This document shows, piece by piece, positions 27,001-36,812 of a stretch of DNA of 64,000 nucleotides. The DNA is taken from assembly GCA_018335795.1 (NCBI GenBank), contig JAGXRP010000006.1, positions 86,129 through 150,128 on the forward strand, given 5' to 3'. The position numbers and the translations under genes are program-made. Numbering within the stretch: the stretch's first letter is position 1; the number at the start of each line of letters is the position of its first letter. Below the pieces are notes generated by a model. The model was given only the letters and a program-made list of their open reading frames with translations, did not search any database and was not told the origin of the DNA. This DNA comes from Desulfobulbaceae bacterium (GTDB lineage Bacteria > Bacteroidota > Ignavibacteria > Kapaibacteriales > UBA2268).

Positions 27001-28382
27001 TTTTCTCACCATTTCCAAATCTTTATGTTTACAGATATAACAAAGAAAGCAAAGAATTTGAAAAATTTTGGTGGTACCCGTCAACTTTGTCCAATTCAGC
27101 ATTAATCGCAGATATTGACGGAAACGGCATGAACGAAATCGGATTCACTACATTCAATTCGATGCGATTTTTCGAGTATCGCAAAGGATTTGATGGACCC
27201 GGAGTACCAACTAATTTCAAGGGTGTGGCAATTGATGCCGTAAGCGGTAAATTGACATGGGATATGATGCCGGATGCTGAAATGTATTTGGTATATCAAT
27301 TAGTTCAAGATGGTAATAACGTGAATGCAGTATTGATTAAAGAAACCACTTTTCATGAGCTTGAAATTCAGGGATTGACTCCCGGTGGCACTTACGAATT
27401 TGTCTTGCGAAGCTTCAATTCTACTATGCCTGACAAGTTGAGTGATTACTCAGATGTTGCTTTTATCACTGCAATTGCACCGGCAAAATTCAAAAGTACC
27501 GAAAGCATCGAAAAGAATGTTTTAGAGGTTGTTTTTAGCGGGTTTTTACCTTACAATCACCTTGAAGCCGGAATATTCATCTTATTCGATGATGAAGGAA
27601 AATACTTAACTACAAGTTCGAGCGTTGTTACAAGAAATGATTCAGTTGCTATCGTAACATTTCCACTAAATTTTGAAGAGAATAAAAACTACAAACTTTT
27701 TATAAATCAGTTTCGGGACAGATTTGATAATTTAGTGAATGCTGATTCTGCATTTTTTACATATTCGGCAATACCGAGCGATAATGAAATGTTTTTGATT
27801 AAACTCGAATTTTTATCCGAAACATTATTGCAGTTAGAGTTTTCGGAGCCTGTTGAATCGGAAAGCTCTTCAAATAGGTCAAATTATGTGATGAAGCCTT
27901 TCGGAGAAGTCCTTTTTGCTGAACGTAGCAATACTGATTCTACATTAGTTTTACTCAATATCAGTCAAAGTCTCAGAGAAAGAGGTTCGAGAGGATTTGA
28001 CTATACAATATCAGCCTATAACATCAACTCTACAAACGGAACCCCAATTACAAAGGGTCCGGGTAATACACTTGGTTTCGTAATTTCATCCGATGACCTT
28101 TTAGATACTTATGTTTTCCCACATCCGATTGTTCTTTCCGAAGAACCAAATATATTTTTCGCAAATTTAACTCAATTTTCAACAGTCAAAATCATGAGTC
28201 TTGACGGTGTAGAAATAATCAGTTTGTTCGAAAACAACGGGAATGGTGGCGTTGAATGGGACGGCAGAGACAGACATGGTTCACTCATTCCGCCCGGTAT
28301 TTATACATATGAAGTGAGTGGCAAAAACTCCGATGGAATAGAAGTATTTGCGAAAAAGAACAAATTCGTTGTATTGCCATGA
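24075..28382 (+). CDS. Giant subtilisin-like (S8) protease with FG-GAP and FlgD-type C-terminal domain
   Basis: 1435 residues with a signal peptide. The S8 catalytic domain lies at about 145-470, with Asp in VIDTGIDFEHPDL, His in GDHGTSVSG and Ser in SGTSIAAPHVSA all present. Downstream are about six FG-GAP/VCBS-like calcium-loop motifs of the form D-x-[DN]-G-[DN]-G (SNGDGIPEIF, DLDGNGKKDL, DLDGDGYLEL, DIDGDGIPEI, DLDGESGDEI, DIDGNGMNEI). A fibronectin type III-like segment at about 1050-1140 and a FlgD-Ig-like end ('GGVEWDGRDRHGSLIPPGIYTYEV') follow. That end is a common alternative sorting/anchoring tail in this phylum. It is likely a secreted protease. The next gene overlaps it by 4 bases. 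Confidence 0.88.
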   Translation: MNKNIRIIITYAIVALSLQLNPSIELHSANSKSYIIKYNGNLEQRISSVNFDLEVRKVFRDEMVNAEKISDQLMNSEAKNLLRVLGNYYEVKIKTSEIDKFNELFQNDESLISITPNHIYSINNVVKTNDSLFLQQWNLKQVNALKAWAKADGKGVIVGVIDTGIDFEHPDLIGGLWINTLEDINGNGRFDAWSVNEVRDGVSGDLDGIDNDGNGFVDDVIGYDFVDQDVVNFGDYRDPDPIPEDEGDHGTSVSGIIAASTNNEIGIASVAPGARLLTSKAFDISGNAEADDIAKAIIYAVLNGAKVLNFSFGERYESPIMYDAIKFAYNSGCVMVTSAGNTGWFGEHYPSIYPEVINVGGTNSMGGRYGRSNYGSFLDLVAPGEQVMTTIAGGDYANVSGTSIAAPHVSAIVAMLLEIDPTLKPSEIHGILAASSYDIGAEGWDVFFGSGILDAYEAVNFVGSSVFMIDSPKNEAEFYSNRTPILEIYGSVATPLFDSYVIKIGRGILPEVWTEVHTENRQKINEKLGSIDISNLMTGKYNVSLFVNLKNKKTIERRMTLNITNENDPAKFEYLNVVSAYANDKRVILIGAKTSKKGTMTLKYRANENDDYTYLKQSKHKSIFHSIEIFSGLTPGQKYQAIAEVITNSGDTLTREFEISVENDVWTTEKFDPKPYSIHRSYINNNHFDLYGDGNPVFVVNDMSSLNIGTTKIYQYQSGQLVLRDTSVAAWIPVGMGDSNGDGIPEIFATAQFNSVSEQGNSLGDNPFTKQVFKNPIGTTFWGEQMYDLDGNGKKDLIGYRYEVENRHYLVYEHQNGEYKIKTTAELPENLRNVPITRNSAIADLDGDGYLELCFVNTNSNVLIYQYQNGQFNIEWVDSTKKSNSNQFLTSADIDGDGIPEIIHMFAESEVLFQNNEAPSNIWTARVLKSNSQNSYEEIWKEHFYGVKQGFVRTLFSYRNGVSSGDLDGESGDEIIFSPFPNLYVYRYNKESKEFEKFWWYPSTLSNSALIADIDGNGMNEIGFTTFNSMRFFEYRKGFDGPGVPTNFKGVAIDAVSGKLTWDMMPDAEMYLVYQLVQDGNNVNAVLIKETTFHELEIQGLTPGGTYEFVLRSFNSTMPDKLSDYSDVAFITAIAPAKFKSTESIEKNVLEVVFSGFLPYNHLEAGIFILFDDEGKYLTTSSSVVTRNDSVAIVTFPLNFEENKNYKLFINQFRDRFDNLVNADSAFFTYSAIPSDNEMFLIKLEFLSETLLQLEFSEPVESESSSNRSNYVMKPFGEVLFAERSNTDSTLVLLNISQSLRERGSRGFDYTISAYNINSTNGTPITKGPGNTLGFVISSDDLLDTYVFPHPIVLSEEPNIFFANLTQFSTVKIMSLDGVEIISLFENNGNGGVEWDGRDRHGSLIPPGIYTYEVSGKNSDGIEVFAKKNKFVVLP

Positions 28383-29410
28383 GAAAAGTAGGAACATTGC
28401 ATAGGAATTTGCTTTTTTTATCCCTTTGCTTTGTTTTGCCTATTTTGTTATATGTAATAGTATATTTTTATTATGTTACCGCTTACACTCACGGAAGTTT
28501 CACGGAACTTTCTTTTGAGTCTCAATATTATTCCGGAATTTATAAGTATCGAATATTAAGCTATGGCTTGATGGAAATGCTATTTGATTTTTTACGAGAT
28601 TGGCAATCACAATTGGGTGAAATCAGCAGAATCGGAATTATTACTCAACAGCTTGATGCCGAGCCACATGTCTATTTATCTTATTTCTTGCTGAATACTT
28701 TTTTTGGTATTCTAACAATGATAATGCTATTTATCTATAGGGTAAGTCAATTGTCTCTTGAATATTCAGTCAAAAATTTGATAAATGAGATGCTTTTAGT
28801 GAATTTATTGATTGCAATTTCTCACTATGTAATTGTATCGTACGATAATATTTCATATTATCTTCAAATCATTGGGTTTATGTTCATTTTAAGCCATTTA
28901 AGAAAGCATGATAACACAATGTTCATCGCTTATTTGATTGTGATAATTATTAGTACTTTGAATCGCGAATCATCCGCTCTCTTGTTGTCCATGCACGCAG
29001 CTGTATTAGTATTGTCGGATGGCTCGAAAAAGAGGATAGTCGAGCTTGTCTTCAGTACTTTGATTTTCGTGACGACGTATTTATCTTTGAGATTTTATCT
29101 CGGTTTTGAGCAATCTGTGATTCAAGAAATCACGTATATTTCAAATATTTTTAGCATCTACAATATTATTGGGATTGCTTTTTTTGCTGCAATAACATAT
29201 CTTTTACTCATGAGGAATGAGTCAGAATTGGAAAAAAGAGCCGGACTTGCTTTTTTGATATTTGCTCTGCCCTATTTGCTTTTATGCTTTTTAGGCGGAT
29301 ATTTAATCGAAATCCGATTATGGATTCCAATTTTTTTGGGGCTGATTTTAATTGGCAATATGAATATTTCAAACAATCTTAGACAAGATTCACTTCTCGT
29401 TCCAACTTGA
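28379..29410 (+). CDS. Polytopic membrane protein of unknown function
   Basis: 343 residues with about nine or ten hydrophobic helices (for example 11-35, 95-118 and 290-312) and few polar loops. It starts on an ATGA overlap with the subtilase gene, so translation is coupled. A 'STLNRESSALLL' stretch between helices resembles motifs in EpsG-like or glycosyltransferase-like membrane proteins, but that is not enough to assign it. The coding end overlaps the convergent murB gene by 32 bases. Function unknown. Confidence 0.7.
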   Translation: MRKVGTLHRNLLFLSLCFVLPILLYVIVYFYYVTAYTHGSFTELSFESQYYSGIYKYRILSYGLMEMLFDFLRDWQSQLGEISRIGIITQQLDAEPHVYLSYFLLNTFFGILTMIMLFIYRVSQLSLEYSVKNLINEMLLVNLLIAISHYVIVSYDNISYYLQIIGFMFILSHLRKHDNTMFIAYLIVIIISTLNRESSALLLSMHAAVLVLSDGSKKRIVELVFSTLIFVTTYLSLRFYLGFEQSVIQEITYISNIFSIYNIIGIAFFAAITYLLLMRNESELEKRAGLAFLIFALPYLLLCFLGGYLIEIRLWIPIFLGLILIGNMNISNNLRQDSLLVPT

Positions 29411-30395
29411 TACCAAATTTAGCATGTACAGATTTGATAATTAATTCAGATAATTCAAATACTTCTCTGCCAATAGCACCACCGTAATTAACGAGTACCA
29501 GAGCGTGTTTATCTGACACACCGGCGCCACTATCAGCCATTTTGTATCCTTTCAATCCGACTAAATCAATCAACTGCCCTGCGTAAATTTTCACTTTATC
29601 GCCATTAATGAATCCACCGATTTCTGGGAAATTAGACTTCAATAATTCGTAGCTTTCAAGACAAATTTCCGGATTTTTGAAAAAGCTTCCCGCATTTGGA
29701 GTATTTTCGGGATAAGGGATTTTCCTGCGTCGGATATCACAAATTGCCTCGAACATTTCGGTAGGTTTAATATCCTCAAACTTAACTTCTGCAAATCTAT
29801 CACTCAAATCCTTATATGAAATATTAGGAGAAAATTCATTTGATAATTGATATTTGACAGAAGTGATAATATAACGATTTTTGTTTCTTTTGAAAAAGGA
29901 ATCACGGTAAGCAAATTGGCAATCATCATGAGCAAAAGTTGTAAATTGTCCGTATTTGACATCAAATGCTCGCAATGATTCAAAACACGATTCTTGCTCA
30001 ACACCATAAGCTCCGATGTTCTGAATTGGTGCCGCGCCTACAGTTCCCGGAATGAGAGCTAAATTCTCCATACCGTATGCTTGATAGCGGATGCAATTTT
30101 CCAGAAATTCGTGCCAATTCTCACCGGCACCTGCTATGATGCTTTTTGAATCTGCAAAATCTTCAAATTCTAAACCTTTTATTTCAATTTTTAGAATATG
30201 TTTCTTCACATTATCATCAACAAAGACGACATTAGAACCACCACCAAGAACAATGAATTCATTTGATTCAAAGAAATCACTCTTATATAAGTCCATCAAA
30301 TCAGATTCAGATTCGATAACCAGCAAAGTTGACGCAATTGCATTAATTGCAAATGTATTAAAACTTTCAAGCGAAATATTTTTATATTCAATCAT
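29379..30395 (-). CDS. murB: UDP-N-acetylenolpyruvoylglucosamine reductase MurB
   Basis: 338 residues. MurB reduces UDP-GlcNAc-enolpyruvate to UDP-MurNAc in the cytoplasm using FAD and NADPH. Visible signatures: 'NTFAINAIAS' at the start, FAD-binding 'VLGGGSNVVF', 'GMENLALIPGTVGAAPIQNIGAYGVE', 'CQFAYRDSFFK', and NAGSFFKNP with the catalytic Ser at about residue 228. The C-terminal 'GYKMADSGAGVSDKHALVLVN' fits the long type I form found in Bacteroidota and E. coli. A small hairpin precedes the start by 9 bases. Confidence 0.95.
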   Translation of the reverse strand: MIEYKNISLESFNTFAINAIASTLLVIESESDLMDLYKSDFFESNEFIVLGGGSNVVFVDDNVKKHILKIEIKGLEFEDFADSKSIIAGAGENWHEFLENCIRYQAYGMENLALIPGTVGAAPIQNIGAYGVEQESCFESLRAFDVKYGQFTTFAHDDCQFAYRDSFFKRNKNRYIITSVKYQLSNEFSPNISYKDLSDRFAEVKFEDIKPTEMFEAICDIRRRKIPYPENTPNAGSFFKNPEICLESYELLKSNFPEIGGFINGDKVKIYAGQLIDLVGLKGYKMADSGAGVSDKHALVLVNYGGAIGREVFELSELIIKSVHAKFGIKLEREVNLV

Positions 30396-30404
30396 AAAAT
30401 AATA

Positions 30405-30429
30405 TGCGGTACAGTTGAACTATACCGCA
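30405..30429 (-). other. Hairpin between fumC and murB
   Basis: TGCGGTA and TACCGCA form a 7-bp stem with an 11-base loop. On the minus strand it follows fumC and stops 9 bases before the murB start, and only a weak T-rich stretch follows. It could be a leaky terminator or a translational element. The sequence does not decide. Confidence 0.35.
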
Positions 30430-30456
30430 AATGTATCAAAAATTTCGTGATAATCA

Positions 30457-31851
30457 TTATTTAATATTCGGACCAAGCATATCAGCAGGATTCACAAGTC
30501 TGTCAAATTCTTCATCACTCAAGATTGCAAGCTCGATTGCAGATTCTTTCAATGTTTTTCCATGATGATGAGCATGTTTGGCAATTTTTGCGGCATTGTC
30601 ATACCCGATATGAGGATTGAGTGCAGTTACGAGCATCAGAGTATTATTCACAAAATGACTAATTTGAGCCCTATTCGGTTCAATGCCAATTGCACAATGT
30701 TCGTTGAACATAACGCATGTATCAGCAAGTAAACGTGCACTTTGCAAGAAATTAAAAATCATGACGGGCTTGAAAACGTTCAATTCGAAATTGCCTTGTG
30801 TACCAGCGAAATTGATTGTAGCGTCATTGCCCATTACTTGAGCAACGACCATCGTCATTGCTTCAGATTGAGTAGGATTGACCTTTCCGGGCATAATTGA
30901 CGAGCCGGGCTCGTTTTCGGGAATTGTTAATTCTCCAATGCCACATCTTGGACCTGAAGCCAACCAACGAATATCATTAGCGATTTTCATCAGCGATGCT
31001 GCTAATGTTTTCAATGCTCCGTGAGCGAACACTAAAGCATCGTGTGCTGCGAGAGATTCAAATTTATTTGGAGCTGTTATGAATGGCAATCCCGTTAGAG
31101 CAGCTATGGTTTCAGCTGATTTGACTGCGAATTTGGGATGAGCATTAAGTCCGGTACCAACGGCTGTGCCTCCGAGTGCCAATTCGAGCAATCCGGGCAT
31201 GACTAAGCGGATTCGCTCAATTCCATTTTCTAATTGCTTTACATAGCCTGAAAATTCTTGACCTAAAGTGAGAGGTACTGCATCCATCAAATGCGTTCTG
31301 CCGACTTTGATGATATTGTCGAATTCGGTTGCTTTTTGATTTAAGGTATCCATCAACAATTTCACTGAGGGAATTAATTTATTATTTAAAATTTCGGCTG
31401 CGGCTATGTGCATTGCAGTTGGGAAAGTATCATTGGAACTTTGCGATTTATTTACGTCGTCATTCGGATGAATTGGGCTTTTACTTCCCATTTCTCCACC
31501 GGCAATTTCGATAGCACGATTGGAAATCACCTCATTTGCATTCATATTTGATTGTGTGCCCGAACCTGTTTGCCAGATTGAAAGCGGGAAATGTGCATCT
31601 AAAGTGCCGTCAATAACTTCATCTGCCGCTTGAATGATAAGCTCCAATTTTTCGGTACTCAAAGTACCAAGTTCGTGATTTGTCATAGCAGCGGCTTTTT
31701 TCAAAATGCCAATAGCTCGAATAATTTCGCGTGGCATTTTTTCTGTTCCAATATCAAAATGTATCAAAGACCTTGCCGATTGTGCTCCCCAATAGACGTC
31801 GGAAGGAACTTCAATTTCGCCCATAGAATCTTTTTCGATTCGCATATTCAT
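30457..31851 (-). CDS. fumC: Class II fumarate hydratase
   Basis: 464 residues matching the full length of class II fumarases, which interconvert fumarate and malate in the TCA cycle without an iron-sulfur cluster. Signatures: '[17 protein letters not shown]' at the start, '[17 protein letters not shown]', '[21 protein letters not shown]', and the superfamily signature [11 protein letters not shown] near residue 317. The '[20 protein letters not shown]' C-terminal region distinguishes it from aspartase. ATG codons at 31851 and 31845 are both possible starts. Confidence 0.95.
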   Translation of the reverse strand: MNMRIEKDSMGEIEVPSDVYWGAQSARSLIHFDIGTEKMPREIIRAIGILKKAAAMTNHELGTLSTEKLELIIQAADEVIDGTLDAHFPLSIWQTGSGTQSNMNANEVISNRAIEIAGGEMGSKSPIHPNDDVNKSQSSNDTFPTAMHIAAAEILNNKLIPSVKLLMDTLNQKATEFDNIIKVGRTHLMDAVPLTLGQEFSGYVKQLENGIERIRLVMPGLLELALGGTAVGTGLNAHPKFAVKSAETIAALTGLPFITAPNKFESLAAHDALVFAHGALKTLAASLMKIANDIRWLASGPRCGIGELTIPENEPGSSIMPGKVNPTQSEAMTMVVAQVMGNDATINFAGTQGNFELNVFKPVMIFNFLQSARLLADTCVMFNEHCAIGIEPNRAQISHFVNNTLMLVTALNPHIGYDNAAKIAKHAHHHGKTLKESAIELAILSDEEFDRLVNPADMLGPNIK

Positions 31852-31903
31852 TAGTTTTTCTCCAAATGTTTTTCAATTTTCGTTTTGTGAACTTTCTAAA
31901 GTA

Positions 31904-34900
31904 TTAAAGTAATAAAATTTCATCAAAATCTGTTTCGATTTTGTTATTTAAATTGCTAAATTCTGATGAATCAATTATGTGAGTAAAGCACCAATCATCA
32001 TTATCGTCAGTTGCAAGATTGGTAAAAATTAGGCGACAAGTTATACTTTTGACATTCTTGTATCGGCGCCAAATGAGATAAGAATAAAATTCTAGTTGAG
32101 GAATATAGCTTAGTGCGACTTCTTCAATTTGTTCATTCGTTATCGCATTGGATTTCCAATCCCAAATTTCGATTTGGTCGCTGTTTCGTTCAAAAAGTAA
32201 ATCTAAAATCCCAACTAAGGATGAATTCCTAAATGGCATATTGAGTACGATTTCCTGTTCGGAATTCAACAAATTAGCGGCATGATTTCTGAAGAATTTT
32301 GTTGAAGCAACTTTCAGGATAATTTTCAAAACTTGTGCAATAATTTCAGATTTTGTAATGCCAAATTTCTCCGAAGAGTCTATACATTGTTTTTGCAAAA
32401 ATGATTTATTTACACTTCCATCTTGCTCTACCCATAATTTCAGATGCTCAAATACATGATGCACAATCAAACCAAACTGAGTGCCTGGAGTGTCATCTTT
32501 TGTATCATTCAATTCAAGAACAGCATTTCCATTATAATGTGAATCTGACAATCCAAGTATATATCTATCTAAAAAGGCTTTTTTGTCATTACGGAATAGT
32601 GCATATTTAGATGCAGAGATAAAATTGACTTGCTCCAAACTATCAGGAATGAATTGCCCAAGAAGTAGTTTAATTTGCTCATCATTACCGAGATTCAAAT
32701 ATTTATAAGTCCGAGTTTCGGGTGTATCACCTTGGAAATGAAAATTAATGTTGAATTTGAATGGAACGGATTCTACTTGAACGCGGCCATCAGAATAAAT
32801 GCTCAGTCGAGATGAAAGAGTTCTTATTTCGACTGGAACATTTAATCTTTGCATAGCAATGAGAGATGCAGGATTAAAGACTTGGTTAGCGTCTCGAAGT
32901 AATTCTGAAAATTCCTTGAGTGATGCCATACCGTCTTTATTGAGTTTCAATTCGGTTGAAAGAATTAGATGGTCTTTAGCTCTTGTGCACGCGACATAAA
33001 GTAATCTTTTAAGTTCGGCAGTTTCGGCTTGTTTGTTCTTTTGCTTAACGTATAATTGTGCAGGAATACTCGTTTTTAGCGGAATATTCGAATCTTTCGC
33101 AACATGCTTGAAGCTCATCTTGACACCGCAATCCTTATTTGTATCCAAGATTGAATTTTTGCCTGCTCTCTCGTTCATATTGTATAAAAACACAATTGGG
33201 AATTCCAATCCTTTAGAAGCGTGACAAGTCATTAATTTAACGGCATTGGCTGATGTATTGAATGATGCTTCTTTCTCGCCGGATATTTCCGATAGGATTT
33301 CAAATTGTTTGATAAAATCGTGCAACATCGAAAATCCTCGTCTTTCAAATGCAATCGAGAATTTGATTAATTGTTGCAAATTTGCCTTGATTTGCTGAAT
33401 GGCAGGTTGCCCGTACCAACTACCAATATATGCAGTTTCGGAAATTATCTTATTTATCAATCTCGGAAGTGGCAATTCTACCGAAATTTCAAGAAAACTA
33501 TTGATAATACCATATGCTCGACGAGTTCTTTCGTTAGAATTCAAGTCTGAATTTGAAACAAAATGCTCCATTTTTTCATACAAAGTATCTAATTGATTCA
33601 AGCGAGAGATACGTAAAATCGTCGAATCTGCTATCCCAAACATTGGTGACCTGAGAATAGAAGCCAAAGCTAAATCATCAGCCGGATTATTGATAAATGT
33701 CAGAAATGACATCACATCTATTACTTCTTGAGCGTCGTAAAAACCACGTCCCGAGCTGATTACATATGGCAAATTATGTTGCATCAAAGCGTTTGCAATT
33801 TTCTGAATGCTTTTCTTTTTTCTGCATAGAATTGCTATATCGCCCAGACAAGGCAATCTCTCCCCTGTTTCTTCATCTAGAACCGTTAAGTCTGTCTCGC
33901 CATTTACAATTTTAAGAATGAAATTTACTACCAAATCTTCTTCTTTATTTTGAGCATCTGATTCATTTCCCAAAACATTTGTCAAATCATCTACAATCGG
34001 GTTTGTATCATCGTTTTCATCAATGGCAACCAAACAATGGACGCTCCCGAAATGATTACCTAATGTCTCGCTCTCAATCACACTTTGCTTTAACTCCTCT
34101 ACCATTCTGCCCGCAACAAATGGCGAATATGTTACTTCGTATTCAGACGATTTCAAATGCCCTTCGTCTCCCATCAAGCTACTGAAAATTATATTGTTGA
34201 AAGCAGTCAAAACCGGACGAAGTCGGAATGTAACTGTCAAATTTTGTTTGCCAATTTTATCACGCTCATCGCAGACTTCTTTTGTCAATTCTGAGTTTAA
34301 CTTTACAATGTCCTCAGTAGCTGTACCGAATACTTTCACATCTGCTGAACGGAAACCGTAAATACTTTGTTTGGGGTCGCCGACTATGAAGAGTTTGTTT
34401 TGTGGAAGAACAGATTCGTCAATTTCAAGGATGTGTTTAATGATTTCATATTGAAGTGCATTAGTATCTTGAAACTCATCCACCATCAGATATTTGATAC
34501 GACTTGCAATTTTTTTCCGAGCATCGAAAGCATTTCTTTGCAATAAATCGAGTGTAAAGAGCATCGAATCGTCGAAATCATATTTTGCTTCATCGTGCTG
34601 CTTATTCATTAAGGCTTCGAGTGCAATTTCAGAAATATTAATCAAAGTACGGACATCATTGAAATATTTACCGTTTAAATCCCAATTCTCGTAATATTCC
34701 TTCCTGAATTCACTAATTAACTTAGTATCAATTTCGGGAAAAAAATCAACAAGGAACGCCATGTACTTTGTGAAAAAGTTGCTCCTGCTCAATTTAATCG
34801 AAGCTAATTTATCGTAAATTTCAACATAATCACTCAATTGTAACTCTCCGCCGACAATTCTCAACAAAGCTACATTTACAACATCTTCGGCTTCCGGTTT

Positions 34901-35617
34901 TATCTTATAATAATCATAGTCAAGGCTTGAAGTAAAATCTTTTAATCCGCTGAAAAATTTGGCTAAGGCAGAGCTAAAAAAATCGTTCAAATCCTCAACG
35001 AGTAAGGAATTTTCCCGCATATAAAGTTGTTTAACTTCGCGAAATTTCTCCTTAGAATTGAGCATCAACACTACATTGTCATTAATTGAATTCATTCCAT
35101 ATCGGGCGATTAGTTCAAACTCTTTCGGGTAATTATCAGGTTCAGCATAGATGTTTTCGATAACTTCGTCAATCGCCGATTTTTTGTACAAGAAAGCTTC
35201 ATATTCATCAAGTTCAGAGTAATTAGGTGAAATATCGGCTTCGATTGGAAATTCTCTAAGAAGGGAATAGCAAAAGCTATGAATGGTCATTACCGGAGCA
35301 ACGCTCATTTTTTCGCAAATGATTTTCAAATCATGAAGATTTGTATTGTATTCCCTTTTTATATCATCGTTAAATTCATCAATCAGCTTTTCGATTTTGA
35401 TGATTATGCGTGAGCGCATTTCTTGTGCTGCTAATTTGGTAAAAGTGATAGCAACAACAGAATTGATATTTCGATTTCCATTAGCAAATTCGTTCAAAAC
35501 TAATCGTAGGTATCGTTCTATAAGAACTGAAGTTTTGCCGGAACCTGCATTTGCATTAACTGAGATATGAATATTTGAATCAAAGGCATTAAGCTGTTCA
35601 TCTGTGAAGCGATTCAT
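31904..35617 (-). CDS. addA: AddA/RecB-like UvrD-family helicase-nuclease
   Basis: 1237 residues. Superfamily 1 helicase with Walker A ANAGSGKTS (22-30), motif Ia 'VAITFTKLAAQEM', Walker B VDEFQDT (379-385), 'GDPKQSIYGFR', and 'VKLMTCHASKGLEFPIVFL' with 'RLLYVACTRA' later. The C-terminus has a RecB-family nuclease: GILDLL at about 1136 and DWKSNA at about 1153, the D-x(n)-DxK core, preceded by 'GLIVHHVFEHL'. It should resect double-strand breaks as the helicase-nuclease half of an AddAB system. The AddB partner is not in the window; it may be encoded elsewhere. Confidence 0.88.
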   Translation of the reverse strand: MNRFTDEQLNAFDSNIHISVNANAGSGKTSVLIERYLRLVLNEFANGNRNINSVVAITFTKLAAQEMRSRIIIKIEKLIDEFNDDIKREYNTNLHDLKIICEKMSVAPVMTIHSFCYSLLREFPIEADISPNYSELDEYEAFLYKKSAIDEVIENIYAEPDNYPKEFELIARYGMNSINDNVVLMLNSKEKFREVKQLYMRENSLLVEDLNDFFSSALAKFFSGLKDFTSSLDYDYYKIKPEAEDVVNVALLRIVGGELQLSDYVEIYDKLASIKLSRSNFFTKYMAFLVDFFPEIDTKLISEFRKEYYENWDLNGKYFNDVRTLINISEIALEALMNKQHDEAKYDFDDSMLFTLDLLQRNAFDARKKIASRIKYLMVDEFQDTNALQYEIIKHILEIDESVLPQNKLFIVGDPKQSIYGFRSADVKVFGTATEDIVKLNSELTKEVCDERDKIGKQNLTVTFRLRPVLTAFNNIIFSSLMGDEGHLKSSEYEVTYSPFVAGRMVEELKQSVIESETLGNHFGSVHCLVAIDENDDTNPIVDDLTNVLGNESDAQNKEEDLVVNFILKIVNGETDLTVLDEETGERLPCLGDIAILCRKKKSIQKIANALMQHNLPYVISSGRGFYDAQEVIDVMSFLTFINNPADDLALASILRSPMFGIADSTILRISRLNQLDTLYEKMEHFVSNSDLNSNERTRRAYGIINSFLEISVELPLPRLINKIISETAYIGSWYGQPAIQQIKANLQQLIKFSIAFERRGFSMLHDFIKQFEILSEISGEKEASFNTSANAVKLMTCHASKGLEFPIVFLYNMNERAGKNSILDTNKDCGVKMSFKHVAKDSNIPLKTSIPAQLYVKQKNKQAETAELKRLLYVACTRAKDHLILSTELKLNKDGMASLKEFSELLRDANQVFNPASLIAMQRLNVPVEIRTLSSRLSIYSDGRVQVESVPFKFNINFHFQGDTPETRTYKYLNLGNDEQIKLLLGQFIPDSLEQVNFISASKYALFRNDKKAFLDRYILGLSDSHYNGNAVLELNDTKDDTPGTQFGLIVHHVFEHLKLWVEQDGSVNKSFLQKQCIDSSEKFGITKSEIIAQVLKIILKVASTKFFRNHAANLLNSEQEIVLNMPFRNSSLVGILDLLFERNSDQIEIWDWKSNAITNEQIEEVALSYIPQLEFYSYLIWRRYKNVKSITCRLIFTNLATDDNDDWCFTHIIDSSEFSNLNNKIETDFDEILLL

Positions 35618-35700
35618 GTAATATCTATTAATAAATGATAAAAAAACTAAGTAATATTTGGTTAAGTCAATAAAAATGCGTATTTTTGAAGTCTAATGAT

Positions 35701-35773
<73 letters not shown>

Positions 35774-35784
35774 CAAACTAAAAC

Positions 35785-35808
35785 AAGGGGCATTTCTGCC
35801 CCTTTTTT
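35785..35808 (+). terminator. Rho-independent terminator after the initiator tRNA
   Basis: AAGGGGCA / TGCCCCTT stem (8 bp), TTTC loop, then a T run. It lies 12 bases after the tRNA. On the other strand it could also serve the end of ppk2, which stops at 35825. Confidence 0.9.
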
Positions 35809-35824
35809 ATTTGTTAAGCCTACC

Positions 35825-36631
35825 TTAATAAATTTCATGTACATATCTTATTTCATTTTTGGGTGGTCGAACGTAAGTACTGTCAATATTTCGTTCGGGT
35901 AGTTCCAAAGGTGGTGGTATGACATCTTTGTAAGGGATTTGACCTAACAAATGAGCGATACAATTGAGTCTCCCCTTCTTTTTGTCGTTGCAATCAACAT
36001 TATACCACGGCGATTCGGGTATATCGGTTAATCGAATCATAATATCTTTGGCTCTTGAATACTCCTCCCATTTGTCCCATGAAGCAATATCAATATCGGA
36101 TAACTTCCATCTTCGGCTTGGGTCGGTGGACCTGTCTCTGAACCGTTTTTCTTGTTCATCTTCATCAACAGTAATCCAATATTTTATAAGAATAATACCG
36201 GAACGAACTAACATTTTCTCAAACTCGGGGCATGACCTCATAAATTCATCATATTCGTGTTGGTCGCAGAAGCCCATAACGCGCTCTACCCCTGCACGAT
36301 TATACCAGCTACGGTCAAAAATCACAATTTCACCGGCTGCCGGCAAATGCGTGATATATCGTTGGAAATACCATTGAGTGAGTTCTCTCTCCGTTGGCTT
36401 GGTTAGTGCTACTACACTTGCACCACGCGGGTTGAGAGGCTCTTGAATACGTTTGATAATGCCACCTTTTCCTGCGGCATCACGCCCTTCAAACAGTACA
36501 CATACCTTAAGCCCCTCCTTTTTAATCCAATATTGCAACTTAACAAGTTCTAATTGAAGCCTTGCTAACTCGCTCTCATAGAACTTCTTGTCTAAACCAT
36601 TGTTCTTAGAATTTTTTTTGTCCTTTGCCAT
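35825..36631 (-). CDS. ppk2: Polyphosphate kinase 2
   Basis: 268 residues with a Walker A loop GRDAAGKGG (49-57) and the lid-region signature DRSWYNRAG (106-114), both diagnostic for PPK2. The enzyme transfers phosphate between polyphosphate and nucleotides in the cytoplasm. Length and 'QWYFQRYITHLPAAGEIVIF' fit a single-domain class I PPK2, so it most likely makes GTP/ATP from NDP and polyphosphate. The N-terminus is lysine rich. Confidence 0.93.
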   Translation of the reverse strand: MAKDKKNSKNNGLDKKFYESELARLQLELVKLQYWIKKEGLKVCVLFEGRDAAGKGGIIKRIQEPLNPRGASVVALTKPTERELTQWYFQRYITHLPAAGEIVIFDRSWYNRAGVERVMGFCDQHEYDEFMRSCPEFEKMLVRSGIILIKYWITVDEDEQEKRFRDRSTDPSRRWKLSDIDIASWDKWEEYSRAKDIMIRLTDIPESPWYNVDCNDKKKGRLNCIAHLLGQIPYKDVIPPPLELPERNIDSTYVRPPKNEIRYVHEIY

Positions 36632-36812
36632 ACAAACACTCCAAATTAATTATTCAAAGCAGAAAGAGAAAAATTACTTTACAAACATAAGAAAATTCAA
36701 ATTTAATCACAAAAACGACTTATTGAGTCGTAATAATAAATTGTTTATATTTGCATTGTTTTGTGTGAGTTTTTTACAAATTTGTTAGTTATAGTATAAT
36801 TTAGGCTTCATA

